34,290 nucleotides of DNA from an uncultured Rubripirellula sp. (GTDB taxonomy: Bacteria; Planctomycetota; Planctomycetia; Pirellulales; Pirellulaceae), in the NCBI GenBank assembly GCA_938075415.1, contig CALJHC010000034.1, forward strand, positions 1 through 34,290, written 5' to 3'. Every line of letters begins with the position of its first letter. Positions within the stretch are counted from its first letter, which is position 1. The position numbers were made by a program, and so were the translations under genes. Positions 25,874 to 33,945 of the stretch are shown here, in pieces. Under the pieces are notes generated by a model. That model saw only the letters and a program-made list of their open reading frames with translations, had not been told where the DNA came from and did no database searches.

Positions 25874-26869
25874 ATGGGTCTTTTAATTTCACGTTGTCCA
25901 GTGTCACGGTGTGCAGTTTCACGGTGTTTGGGCTTTTCGCTTTTCTTGGCCTGCTTTCTGAGCGGATGCAAGGTCGCTGCGCCAGTGCATCGTTGGAAGC
26001 CTCCTTTGGTTGCATCAACGGTTGGTTCACGAGTGGTCGTCTCGGATATCGTCGGCGATGATCGGATTGCGAATCGTGTTCGGTCAAAGTTATTTGAGCT
26101 GGCCCCGACGGACTCCGGGCGACAATTGACCTTGGTGGACGGTTTATCGCTGCCTTCTGATGAGGGGGTCGCTTTGGTCTCCGCCACCGATAACCAGGTG
26201 AATGATCTCGCACTTGCTTCGTTGGCGAGGTCTGTCGGTGCGAGTTTTCTTTTGTGTGGTGAATTGATCGAGATACCCTCTGGTGATCCCGAGCATCGAT
26301 CGGATGACAAAGTGACCATTTCTTGGCGTCTAACACCGTTGGTGAATGATCGATCAGGTGGTGGATTTCCCTTGACCGTGGACAGGGAGACGGCATTGAG
26401 GCTGTATCCTGATTTGAAAACAGCTGGCAGTACGGATGAGATTCTTATCATTGCTGCGGCGCGTGAGACCTACCGACTGATGACACCCTCGTTGGTTGAG
26501 GAGGATGTCGCCTTGGAGGTGGCCTTTGTGATGCCGGGAAGTCGTCAGTTGCGCGAAGGTAACGCGTTAGCGAGTTCGGGGCGGTGGTGGGAGGCCGAAC
26601 GGGTTTGGGCTGCGGTACGAGAAGAGCACCCTTTGCAAATCGCGGCCATTCATAACTTGGCAATCGCGGCAGCCGCTAGGCAAGATTTTTCAGAAGCGAA
26701 GGCTTTGGCTAGAAAAGCCGTTCAATTGCATTCCTCGGAACTGCATCAGAAAACACTGGCTTGGATTGAGACGCGTCAACGTGTTTATCACGAATCCTTT
26801 GATTTGCCCGATCCACCCGAAGGATGGTTTTTGACCAAAGACTTCGCGGATATCGGTGATGACCGTTGA
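25874..26869 (+). CDS. Lipoprotein with CsgG/LpoB-like region and TPR-like helices
   Basis: About 331 aa. The signal peptide holds a repeat SRCPV-SRCAV-SRC, then LGFSLFLACFLSGC with lipidated Cys at 32. The N-terminal mature domain (about 50-200) has strand RVVVSDIVGDDRIANRVRSKL, LTLVD and ASLARSVGASFLLCGELIEI, a layout I see in CsgG/LpoB/FlgT-type envelope proteins that bind partners at the outer membrane. Residues about 225-305 form paired helices with TPR character (EGNALASSGRWWEAERVW, IHNLAIAAAARQDFSEAKAL). It probably works as a scaffold or regulator in the envelope; partners are unknown. ATG 25874 is chosen to give a compact lipoprotein signal; TTG 25802 would add 24 residues of no clear value. 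It is a single gene. Confidence 0.78.
   Translation: MGLLISRCPVSRCAVSRCLGFSLFLACFLSGCKVAAPVHRWKPPLVASTVGSRVVVSDIVGDDRIANRVRSKLFELAPTDSGRQLTLVDGLSLPSDEGVALVSATDNQVNDLALASLARSVGASFLLCGELIEIPSGDPEHRSDDKVTISWRLTPLVNDRSGGGFPLTVDRETALRLYPDLKTAGSTDEILIIAAARETYRLMTPSLVEEDVALEVAFVMPGSRQLREGNALASSGRWWEAERVWAAVREEHPLQIAAIHNLAIAAAARQDFSEAKALARKAVQLHSSELHQKTLAWIETRQRVYHESFDLPDPPEGWFLTKDFADIGDDR
25886..25930 (+). repeat. 15-bp repeat, three copies, inside a signal peptide
   Basis: Three diverged 15-bp units (around TTTCACGGTGT) start at 25886, 25901 and 25916. They encode the repeated residues SRCPV, SRCAV and SRC in the n-region of the lipoprotein signal, adding positive charges. The reading frame is kept because the unit is a multiple of three. 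Confidence 0.85.
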
Positions 26870-26945
26870 CGACGTCGAGAGGTTGATTGACTTTCGGAGC
26901 ATCCTTTTCCGATGCCTGCTTTGCTGGTGGTGTTGTCAGTCTTGC

Positions 26946-26993
26946 ATTGGAGAGCAACGGAATTGGAGAGCAACGGAATTGGGGAGCAACCGA
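26946..26993. repeat. 16-bp minisatellite, three copies
   Basis: ATTGGAGAGCAACGGA occurs at 26946 and 26962 without change, and at 26978 with two differences (ATTGGGGAGCAACCGA). Confidence 0.95.
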
Positions 26994-27186
26994 CTTGGTA
27001 GCCATCGAATGAATCAGGCGTTGGTTCAATTACAAGGCGTGAACCCGAAATGATCGAAACGTGTGCGTCGGGACTTTGGTGTGCTGAATTGGAAATCAGG
27101 TGACGAAATGATTGGTCGCTATCCTTTCATCAGCGATCCACGTCTCGATATTCCAGTCTCGACGAATCTCGATGGCGTTGAGTGAA

Positions 27187-27228
27187 TCGTCCAGCGTTTT
27201 ACTCAACTCGTCCAGCGATTTGCTCAAG
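27187..27228. repeat. 21-bp tandem duplication
   Basis: Two copies of a 21-bp unit beginning TCGTCCAGCG (27187 and 27208) differ at a few positions. Read on the minus strand they give a heptad-like LSKSLDE/LSKTLDD pattern in a frame that has no good start codon. Confidence 0.85.
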
Positions 27229-27277
27229 TCATTTCGCGTCAGCAGACGGCGTGCTCTGCGAGAAAGAGCCTGTTTGG

Positions 27278-27928
27278 CTAGTCCTTTAACACAAGATCCC
27301 AAAGTCTCGGGTCAGATAGTGACTCAGCGATCAGCGTGGATCCGGTGAAGTCTTGATCCTTTGTGTGCTGGCTGGGGATTGCAACGGTGCAGGCTCCAGC
27401 AGCGACCGCTGCGGCACAGCCATTACCACTATCTTCGAGAACAAGTAACTCGTTGGTAGAAATGCTTAGCCTGTGGGCCGCCATTTGATAAATCTGAGGA
27501 TCTGGTTTTCCCCGGTCCACATCGTTACCGGTAAGAATGAACGCGAGCTGATTTTTCCAGTCGCGTTCTCGGAACAGAATATCCACAAATTGACGTTGGC
27601 TACTCGTGGCGAGTCCGAACGGGATCTGTTGTTGGATAAGAAACTCGATCCATTCCTTGAGACCCGGCATTTCTTGTGCGCCTTGTTGGAGCAGTCCTGT
27701 GAAGACGTGATTGGATTCTTTTAAAAGCGCTTCCGGGGTATCGTCTAACGAATGGAACTCAATCATTTGCTTCATGGCGGAGACACCCACCCGGCCCATC
27801 ATGCGTTGCTGAAGCCGTTCGCAAAATCGATGTCCCCTCCGGCCTAACAATTCATCTCCGCATTGCCAATAGAGAGACTCGGTATCAAACAAAAGTCCAT
27901 CCATGTCCAGTGCTACACCGCGAATCAT
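27278..27928 (-). CDS. HAD-superfamily phosphatase (beta-phosphoglucomutase-like)
   Basis: A 216-aa subfamily IA haloacid dehalogenase. Motif I is ALDMDGLLFDTES with nucleophile D8 and acid/base D10, motif II is the Ser in LATSSQRQF, motif III the Lys in GKPDPQIY, and motif IV LEDSGNG with the metal-binding acidic pair. A helical cap lies between motifs I and II (about 18-90), as in beta-phosphoglucomutases and 2-deoxyglucose-6-phosphate or related sugar phosphatases. The substrate is likely a small phosphorylated metabolite. ATG 27928 sits right before the first strand; the frame is open for 43 more codons upstream, which do not fit the fold. It is a single gene, convergent with the TPR lipoprotein gene. 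Confidence 0.93.
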   Translation of the reverse strand: MIRGVALDMDGLLFDTESLYWQCGDELLGRRGHRFCERLQQRMMGRVGVSAMKQMIEFHSLDDTPEALLKESNHVFTGLLQQGAQEMPGLKEWIEFLIQQQIPFGLATSSQRQFVDILFRERDWKNQLAFILTGNDVDRGKPDPQIYQMAAHRLSISTNELLVLEDSGNGCAAAVAAGACTVAIPSQHTKDQDFTGSTLIAESLSDPRLWDLVLKD

Positions 27929-28313
27929 CTTGAGTTGTCCTAACTGATCTGGGTTGAAACGAAGTTGAGTCTGACTGTTTGGCTGTCGGGATTTAATGGA
28001 CTCAGGTGAAGAATACCACTGCGAGCAAAAGTACATGCTTTTGTGAGTCAGACGCATCCTTGCTGTTGAGTCAGTCGATAGATGACGGTGGTCTCAACCT
28101 GAGTTGCCTGCCATGGTGCACGGTGGGAAAGGTTGTATGAGGGGAAAGGTTGCATGAAGGGAAAGGGTGCATGTGGGGAAGGGATTGGCTCAATCAATAA
28201 GTTGCTATTTGACGGACGCCGCTGGTGGAACTGAACAGAAGGTGGAGATGGTTATCTCTTGGCTGCTTCCACGCGATTTTTACTCGGGATCTGAATCGAT
28301 TTGCTAAACTCCT
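27929..28313. other. Spacer with minisatellite
   Basis: About 385 bases between scpB and the HAD gene, both on the minus strand. It holds the 17-bp array at 28124-28174 and no supported gene. Confidence 0.5.
28124..28174. repeat. 17-bp minisatellite, three copies plus a partial
   Basis: Units close to GGGGAAAGGTTGCATGA start at 28124, 28141 and 28158, followed by a partial GGGGAAGGG. The copies differ by a few bases. The plus strand is strongly purine-rich. Confidence 0.93.
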
Positions 28314-29072
28314 TTAGTCGCGAAGACCCTCGTCAACTTGCGGAAGATCATCAATGGATTCGAGTCCAAATAGTTGCAGGAATCGCTCCGTGACCTGGTA
28401 ATGCGGTATCTTTCGGCCACCTGATTCCGGTTTCTTTCGTTCAAGCTTCAGGAGCTGGCGGCGAACGAGCTGATTTAAGATTGAGCCACTGTCTTTGCCA
28501 CGTTGATCCTGCACCGTTTGGGCCGTCACACCTGGCTGATAGGCAACCAAGGCAAGGACTTCAATCGCTTGTTGATTCAGTCTCGCCTCGCGAACCTTAC
28601 CTAAAAACGAGCGTCGAACTTTCTCAACCTCAGGTGCAATGGTCATTCGATAACCACGTTCGTCCCGAACAATACGCAGAGCCTGGTCGGATTCTTTGTA
28701 GGAATCATTGAGTTGCTCGATGATTTGTTCCACTTCCTCTGGGGTGACATCACGCATCAGCGACGCGATGCGTTGTTCGCTCAACGCTTTGTTGTCAGGG
28801 TGTCCAACGAACAAAGCCCCTTCGATGATGGCCTCGGGCGAGGCGGCTTGTTCCTCTGGTTCGACGATCGAGTCGATGATTTCCTCAAGTTCGCCCTCGA
28901 TCAGATTTTCTGTTTCGGAGGAATCCGATTCGGGCGCTTCATATGCTTCGGGATCATGTTCGGCAGCTACACGAGCATAGGCCGCGCTTAAATCATCAAG
29001 TGATAGTTCATTCTCATCGGCGTGTTCATCATCCTGTTCGTTTTCGTTGGGTTGCGGTTCCGATTCGTTCAT
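28314..29072 (-). CDS. scpB: Segregation and condensation protein B
   Basis: About 252 aa. ScpB is the winged-helix partner that with ScpA (kleisin) and SMC forms the bacterial condensin for chromosome segregation. After a very acidic N-terminal stretch of about 80 residues (rich in Glu, Asp, Ser), the family core begins at IIEGALFVGHPDNKALS, with GYRMTIAPEV, LNQQAIEVLALVAYQPGVT and the winged helix motif DSGSILNQLVRRQLLKLERK; YQVTERFLQLFGL closes the domain. The acidic extension is longer than in model ScpB proteins. ATG 29072 is preferred, with AAAGAG just upstream; ATG 29165 is also in frame. scpA and smc are not in the window. Confidence 0.95.
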   Translation of the reverse strand: MNESEPQPNENEQDDEHADENELSLDDLSAAYARVAAEHDPEAYEAPESDSSETENLIEGELEEIIDSIVEPEEQAASPEAIIEGALFVGHPDNKALSEQRIASLMRDVTPEEVEQIIEQLNDSYKESDQALRIVRDERGYRMTIAPEVEKVRRSFLGKVREARLNQQAIEVLALVAYQPGVTAQTVQDQRGKDSGSILNQLVRRQLLKLERKKPESGGRKIPHYQVTERFLQLFGLESIDDLPQVDEGLRD

Positions 29073-29324
29073 CTCTTTACTGTCTTGGGTTGGCGATATC
29101 GGAATCGACGGATGATTTTTTGTTGGGAATCTGTCGTTACCAAAAAATTCCCGAAGGAGCTGCACATCTGACGCGGGATGGGGTTGCTGTCATGCATGAG
29201 CGTATCGGTTGTCACATCGGGTTGCAAAATGTGGTTTCACATTCCGCGGATTGGCGAACCGGTTTGCGAATGACGGCACTCCCACGAGCCGTTAATCTTT
29301 CGTCCGGTGCGGCGTTAATTTCGT

Positions 29325-30071
29325 CTAAACCCATTCCTGAATTGTCGGCTTGATAACAATTTCCGGCACATTCGCTCTCGGGGGCAGGGCGCAGATGGTC
29401 ACAATTACCGACGCGATATCCTCTGGTTGCAGGATCGCGTCTTTGTGTTCTTGCGAAACCGGAGTTGGCCGATTGTCCAGGATTGGTGTGTTGACCTCGC
29501 CAGGATAAACATTTGTGATTCGGACACCTTCGTCGCGTACTTCGTTGGAGACAGCGGTTCCCAGAGCGGTCATGGCAAATTTACTGGCGCAATAAACCAC
29601 GCCTCCCAAAGTGATGGCTCGCTTGCCAGCTACGGATGAAATGTTCACAACCAGTCCATCTCGACGCGCACGCATCGCTGGTAAAACTTCGAGCATGCAT
29701 CGATAGGCACCGGACGCATTGATGGAGAGCACTCGTTCCCAATCTTCAGGTGACATCTCTGCCATTGTCCGTTTCTGGATATTGATACCAGCGCTGTTGA
29801 CCAAAATGTCAACTTCACCAACGTTGGACCGAATGTCGGCGAAGAAGTTTTCGACGCTTTTCGGTTCTGAGACATCCATTGTTGTGCAGCGAATTGGATG
29901 CTCCCACTTGGAAGCGTCTGCAATCTTTTGGAGGGGCTCGAGGCGACGACCGCCGATGGTGACTTTGCAACCGGCAGCAGCGAGACCCGTTGCGATCCCC
30001 GCTCCGATTCCAGTGCCCCCGCCCGTGACGGCTACGATTTTACCAGCAAGTTGGCTCACGCGATTTTCCAT
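29325..30071 (-). CDS. Short-chain dehydrogenase/reductase
   Basis: A 248-aa classical SDR. TGGGTGIG (16-23) is the coenzyme loop, R42/R43 in GGRRLEP suggest NADP preference, D66 lies in TMDVSE, NSAG (92-95) and N118 in SINASGAY are structural, and the catalytic set is S145/S146, Y160 and K164 (YCASK). The family reduces or oxidises small carbonyl or alcohol substrates; the closest named types are clavaldehyde/serine dehydrogenase-like SDRs (YdfG group), judged only from general appearance. ATG 30071 is followed at once by the first strand region. It has about 250 empty bases downstream to scpB and a 510-base spacer upstream. Confidence 0.93.
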   Translation of the reverse strand: MENRVSQLAGKIVAVTGGGTGIGAGIATGLAAAGCKVTIGGRRLEPLQKIADASKWEHPIRCTTMDVSEPKSVENFFADIRSNVGEVDILVNSAGINIQKRTMAEMSPEDWERVLSINASGAYRCMLEVLPAMRARRDGLVVNISSVAGKRAITLGGVVYCASKFAMTALGTAVSNEVRDEGVRITNVYPGEVNTPILDNRPTPVSQEHKDAILQPEDIASVIVTICALPPRANVPEIVIKPTIQEWV

Positions 30072-30583
30072 TCAATCTTAGAGGTTTGTGAATAACAGAC
30101 ATTTTGTCGGTTGGCAAACTGCAGTGTACCAAAGTGCCGCCAGAACGATAACTTGGCACTGCTTCACCCTCTTCTGGCTGCAAATGCGTCGATACCGAAC
30201 AACTTGCAAAATGTTCGTGGGTGAACCAGCCATGAATGAACCTGCAACTTGCACGTTGCCCCCATTGGATCATCTCGATTGAGTCCGCCAAGGTCACCGA
30301 TGAGAAGCCATCGTCGAGTCGAGGTCAGTCGCCTGCAGGGGGTGAAGGAGATCCTGCGAGAGCGAGGTGGAAAATTGAAGCGAATGAGTCCGGTTGAAGC
30401 GAATGAGTCCAGCGGTTCCCACGGGGTGATTGTTTTGTGTTGGGCCCACTTTGTTCTGAAGCGTGAGTTGGCCAAAGCTTCAACGTAATGGAAGCGGTGA
30501 ACAGAAACCCATCATGTCTCCCCGAGATGCTTCTGGGATTTCCCCTGGATTCCTTTGTGATTTTTTCTTCGGCTTCTCTCGGA
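30072..30583. other. Spacer with small repeat
   Basis: About 510 bases between two minus-strand genes, with the 19-bp duplication at 30375-30412. Short frames on both strands show no protein-like features. A T9 run at about 30612 lies inside the 3' end of the neighbouring gene. Confidence 0.5.
30375..30412. repeat. 19-bp tandem duplication
   Basis: TTGAAGCGAATGAGTCCGG at 30375 is followed directly by the same sequence with one change (CAG end) at 30394. Confidence 0.95.
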
Positions 30584-31270
30584 TTATTGGATGCTGCTGT
30601 CACTGGCTTGGTTTTTTTTTAGGCGCTCGCTGGTCGGAACCACTCCTTTTTCACGCTGACGAAAAGTCTGAATCGCTTTGAGGTGAGATCGCAGGTGTTG
30701 GCGGCATTGTTGGGCGAAGGCCGAGACTTCCTCTCCTCGATAGGTTGGGTAAGACCATCGGTGGTGTTCCCAAACCTTTCTCACATAGGTCAGCGTGACC
30801 TCCGCAAAGATTCCATTGCGCAAATAAATCCGATGATCTCGGTCTTTCGTGGTTGCGAGGACAAGTTTTGCCTGCGACATGTATCCCGGATCGAGGTTGA
30901 TTGGTCGCGATTCGGAATGTCCCGCGGTCGATGCGTATTGAGATTCCCAATGATTTGTGGCAATTTTCCAGTCGGCGAGTTCTCCGGGGTCCTGAAACCC
31001 CTCAAAGGCCACCAGTGTTTTGATCAGGTTTTCGCCCATGGAGGCTCGATAATAACCACCCGCCTCGAAGGGGATGGGGGGGCTGCTCAGGACAGGGTCA
31101 CCCCAATGTTTCGTCAGATGATCGATGGCCCATTGTTGAGCTTCGTCATGACGTGTGATGACGCCGCAAAATCGGACAACCGGTTCGACAAGTTGAACTT
31201 CGGCCAAGGGTTGGGTCTCCCACTCGGTGGACTGAGCAAAGATTGATACACTCGGGACGCACGACCACAT
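30584..31270 (-). CDS. DUF4416 family protein
   Basis: About 228 aa. The pattern fits DUF4416: an early strand VVRFCGVITRH (31-41), a TxxGENLIKTLVAFEGF-like central region (79-92), and the family's best conserved block PINLDPGYMSQAKLVLATT (123-141) followed by RIYLRNGIFAEVTLTYV and WSYPTYRG. The function of the family is unknown; it is cytoplasmic. The tail after residue 190 is basic. ATG 31270 gives an N-terminus (WSCVPSVSIFAQ) that does not resemble the family, so a TTG start near 31207 (LAEVQLVEP) may be the true one. It is divergent from the aminotransferase gene with 61 bases between, so the two may share a control region. Confidence 0.85.
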   Translation of the reverse strand: MWSCVPSVSIFAQSTEWETQPLAEVQLVEPVVRFCGVITRHDEAQQWAIDHLTKHWGDPVLSSPPIPFEAGGYYRASMGENLIKTLVAFEGFQDPGELADWKIATNHWESQYASTAGHSESRPINLDPGYMSQAKLVLATTKDRDHRIYLRNGIFAEVTLTYVRKVWEHHRWSYPTYRGEEVSAFAQQCRQHLRSHLKAIQTFRQREKGVVPTSERLKKNQASDSSIQ

Positions 31271-31331
31271 CGTTGCCGACTTTTGCGTCCTCGTCTATCT
31301 CTCTGTTTTCCTTCTGATACGCAGTTTTGCC

Positions 31332-32441
31332 ATGCATCCCTGGATTTCTGAACGAACCGAAGCTTTTGACAGCAGTGGTATTCGCCGAGTTTTTGACTTG
31401 GCATCGGACCTGAAGGACCCAATCAACCTCTCCATTGGACAACCGGACTTTGACGTTCCCGACAGTGTCAAGAGAGCGGCGATCGAGGCGATTGAGACTG
31501 GGAAAAACGCGTATTCACCCACGCAGGGAATTGCTGCACTGCGAGTGCAGCTGGCCGCGCGTCTTGCTGAGACCTATCCGAGTCATGAAGACCGTGATGT
31601 TTTCGTCTGCAGTGGCACCAGTGGCGGATTAGTCCTCACCATGCTCTCCATGGTGAATCCGGGTGACGAAGTTATTTTTATGGATCCTTATTTTGTGATG
31701 TATCCATCACTGGTTCGCATGTGTCAGGGAGTGCCGGTGCCGGTGGATACCTATCCAGATTTCCGTCTCAATCCAGATCGTATTGCCGAGGCAATTACCC
31801 CCAAAACGAAGATGATCTTATTGAACAGTCCGGCAAATCCGACCGGTATAACGGCGGATCGCGAATCGCTCGAGGCAGTTGCCCAACTTGCTGCGGAGAA
31901 AGGAATCGCGCTGGTTTCTGATGAAATTTACAGCACCTTTTTTTACGACGGTGAATTTCACTCTCCCGCAGAATTCAATGATCAAACGATTGTAATCGAT
32001 GGTTTCAGCAAAAGTCACGCGATGACAGGTTGGCGCGTTGGTTATGTGCACGGACCCAAAGAGATCACGAGCGTCATGCTAAAATTGCAGCAATATTCAT
32101 TTGTCTGCGCGCCGCAGCCTGCACAGTGGGGAGCCCTGGAGGCGATGGAAGTGGACCTTTCGCATCACGTCAACGACTATCGAAGAAAACGCGATTTCGT
32201 CTATGAAGCTCTCGCTAAGGATTACGAAGTCTCAAAACCCAACGGTGCCTTTTACCTTTATCCCAAAGCACCGATCGAAAGTGGGGCGGCTTTCGCAGAG
32301 CATGCTATCTCGGAGAACCTGCTTCTTGTTCCGGGGAATATTTTTAGTGAGCGGGATTCTCACTTCCGAATTAGTTTCGCTGCAACGGATGAGACCTTGA
32401 AACGTGGGGTAGAGGCACTGGCACGTCTGGCTCGCTCGTGA
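31332..32441 (+). CDS. Class I/II aminotransferase (aspartate aminotransferase family)
   Basis: A 369-aa PLP enzyme of fold type I. INLSIGQPDFDVP (31-43) and the AYSPTQGI segment (60-67) are typical of the AspAT Ib/alanine group. Y120 stacks on the cofactor, N169 in NSPANPTG and D197 in VSDEIY contact the PLP ring, and K227 in DGFSKSHAMTGWRVGY is the Schiff-base lysine; R235 follows. FRISFA near the end holds the Arg that binds the substrate carboxylate. Amino donor and acceptor are not determined by eye. ATG 31332 lies only 61 bases from the DUF4416 start on the other strand. It is a single gene. Confidence 0.94.
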   Translation: MHPWISERTEAFDSSGIRRVFDLASDLKDPINLSIGQPDFDVPDSVKRAAIEAIETGKNAYSPTQGIAALRVQLAARLAETYPSHEDRDVFVCSGTSGGLVLTMLSMVNPGDEVIFMDPYFVMYPSLVRMCQGVPVPVDTYPDFRLNPDRIAEAITPKTKMILLNSPANPTGITADRESLEAVAQLAAEKGIALVSDEIYSTFFYDGEFHSPAEFNDQTIVIDGFSKSHAMTGWRVGYVHGPKEITSVMLKLQQYSFVCAPQPAQWGALEAMEVDLSHHVNDYRRKRDFVYEALAKDYEVSKPNGAFYLYPKAPIESGAAFAEHAISENLLLVPGNIFSERDSHFRISFAATDETLKRGVEALARLARS

Positions 32442-32744
32442 TTTCGGGCGATGATAAAACAGCTTGAGCTGACGCACCGTTTTCGGCGGGCCAATTCGCT
32501 CACGATGCAATCCTTTGGTTCTCGCGTCAACTGAGGTGGTAAGTTTTGTGGTTGATTTATGGCGAGCCAACAGGTCGAGCGTCGCCAGGGGTTTTGACTG
32601 AACCGCCTGTTCCTTGTCTGTTTCTTGGTGGTGATGGCTAATCAATCATCTTTTACGCTAAGATAAGCGTCAGGAGAATCGAGTCTCCGTCTGAGATGTC
32701 AGGAATGATTGAATGTCGGTTTGTTTTGGAGCTTAGTTTTCGCC
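32442..32744. other. Spacer, nothing recognised
   Basis: About 300 bases between two plus-strand genes. No hairpin with T-run and no supported gene. Confidence 0.45.
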
Positions 32745-33413
32745 ATGTTTGGTTTTTCGCACCTACACAGTCGAAGCGTCGTGTTGGCTGCTCTGGTAAT
32801 GGTTGGCTCGTTGGTCCCTTTGGAGGCATTGCAGGCGGGGAAATATAACCAGGTGCTTTCGATTGGGGATGACGCACCTAAATGGGAGGAACTCCCCGGT
32901 GTTGACGAGAAAATCCATTCTTTTAATGAATGGGAATCCAATTCGGTGATGGTGGTTGTCTTCACTTGCAACAGCTGCCCTTACGCTGTGGATGCCGAGG
33001 ATCGTCTCGTCTCGTTGCATCAACGGTATTCAGGCAAAGGCGTGGCATTGGTGGCGATCAATGTGAATAAGGTGGAGGAAGATCTTTTGCCGGCGATGAT
33101 GGATCGTGCGACAGAGAAGGGATTTCCATTCCCATACCTCTTTGACGAGAGTCAGCAGATCGCTCGGCGATTTGGAGCCATGGCGACACCGGAATGTTAT
33201 GTTTTGGATCGAGAACGAAAGATCCGTTACATGGGGGCGATTGATGATAGCCCTGATGGCAAGAGCGTGAGCAAACGATTCCTGGAGTCAGCAATCAATG
33301 CGGTCTTGGCGAGTAAAACTCCGGCGGTTACCGAGACGGTTCCGATTGGTTGCCGTGTTCGATTCGAGCGATCAAGAGGTTCCCGACGAAGTCGTTCAGC
33401 AAGCGATCCATGA
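32745..33413 (+). CDS. Exported redoxin/thioredoxin-fold protein
   Basis: About 222 aa. Signal peptide SVVLAALVMVGSLVPLEALQA (11-31, cleavage before Gly32). GDDAPKWEELPGVDEK (41-56) is the start of an AhpC/TSA-type redoxin domain, with the redox pair C75-N-S-C78 (FTCNSCPYA), LVAINVN, and MATPECYVLD carrying the cis-proline. Planctomycete redoxin proteins with a CNxCP motif are common and probably act in periplasmic thiol chemistry or cytochrome assembly. The usual family ends soon after the element PIGCRVRF; here the frame goes on with a Ser/Arg-rich tail (ERSRGSRRSRSASDP). ATG 32745 gives a good signal peptide; TTG 32709 adds twelve residues. It converges with the phosphatase gene, 31 bases apart. 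Confidence 0.88.
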   Translation: MFGFSHLHSRSVVLAALVMVGSLVPLEALQAGKYNQVLSIGDDAPKWEELPGVDEKIHSFNEWESNSVMVVVFTCNSCPYAVDAEDRLVSLHQRYSGKGVALVAINVNKVEEDLLPAMMDRATEKGFPFPYLFDESQQIARRFGAMATPECYVLDRERKIRYMGAIDDSPDGKSVSKRFLESAINAVLASKTPAVTETVPIGCRVRFERSRGSRRSRSASDP

Positions 33414-33444
33414 CTTCATTGGGGTGTCAATCATTCTCGACCAC

Positions 33445-33945
33445 CTATTCTGCTTCTTCGTCGAATTCACCCTCAAAGATATCCGCGCCCGCCAGTGTCT
33501 GAAGGATTAAGGGGCAACCGGCCTCCAGCATGTCCAAGACTTCTTCAAAACCCTCGTCCTCGCCGTAGTATGGATCCGGGACATCTTTTGGCCAGTCTTC
33601 GTCCAAGTAGTCACTGAACAGGCGAACGTGGGGGGAAATGCCACCGGCCATCTCTGTGAGGATAGCGTGGTTGTCGGAATCCATTGCCAGAACGAGGTCA
33701 TAGTGACCGGGATCGAGATCATTCGTGGTGACTTGCCGAGCCAGGCTGTTCATCTCGTAGCCGCGTGATTCTGCCGCGGCTCGCATTCTCACGTCAGCTT
33801 GTTCACCAACGTGGTACCCATGAGTTCCTGCGGAATCAACTTCGACGGGGACTCGGAATTCCTCGGCGAACCGTTTCATGACGGCCTCTCCCGCAGGTGA
33901 GCGGCAGATGTTTCCCATGCATACAAATAAGACTCGCTTGCTCAT
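33445..33945 (-). CDS. Low-molecular-weight protein tyrosine phosphatase
   Basis: A 166-aa cytoplasmic phosphatase. The P-loop is C9-x5-R15 (VCMGNICRSP), the nucleophile and phosphate binder, and the general acid D124 lies in DVPDPYYG. The intermediate SAGTHGYHVGEQAD and VLAMDSDN segments are family typical. Substrates may be phosphotyrosine proteins or, for the ArsC-like branch, arsenate; the WP(K)DVPDPYY sequence favours the phosphatase. The C-terminus is acidic (FEGEFDEEAE). ATG 33945 has a GGAAGAA site upstream at 33950-33956 and begins right at the first strand; the frame is open 16 codons further. No tyrosine kinase gene is in the window. Confidence 0.95.
   Translation of the reverse strand: MSKRVLFVCMGNICRSPAGEAVMKRFAEEFRVPVEVDSAGTHGYHVGEQADVRMRAAAESRGYEMNSLARQVTTNDLDPGHYDLVLAMDSDNHAILTEMAGGISPHVRLFSDYLDEDWPKDVPDPYYGEDEGFEEVLDMLEAGCPLILQTLAGADIFEGEFDEEAE

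Larger units (their letters stand above)
26870..27277. other. Spacer with two small tandem repeats
   Basis: About 400 bases between convergent genes. It contains the 16-bp array at 26946-26993 and the 21-bp duplication at 27187-27228. No gene is supported. Confidence 0.5.

Noticed and set aside
25599..26396. 265-codon minus-strand frame
   Set aside because: It runs antisense to the TPR lipoprotein gene, with an artefactual Arg/Ser/Pro-rich product.
27096..27302. 68-codon minus-strand frame overlapping the HAD gene end, with heptad-like repeats
   Set aside because: The only start is a TTG inside the HAD gene, and the heptads come from the 21-bp DNA duplication.
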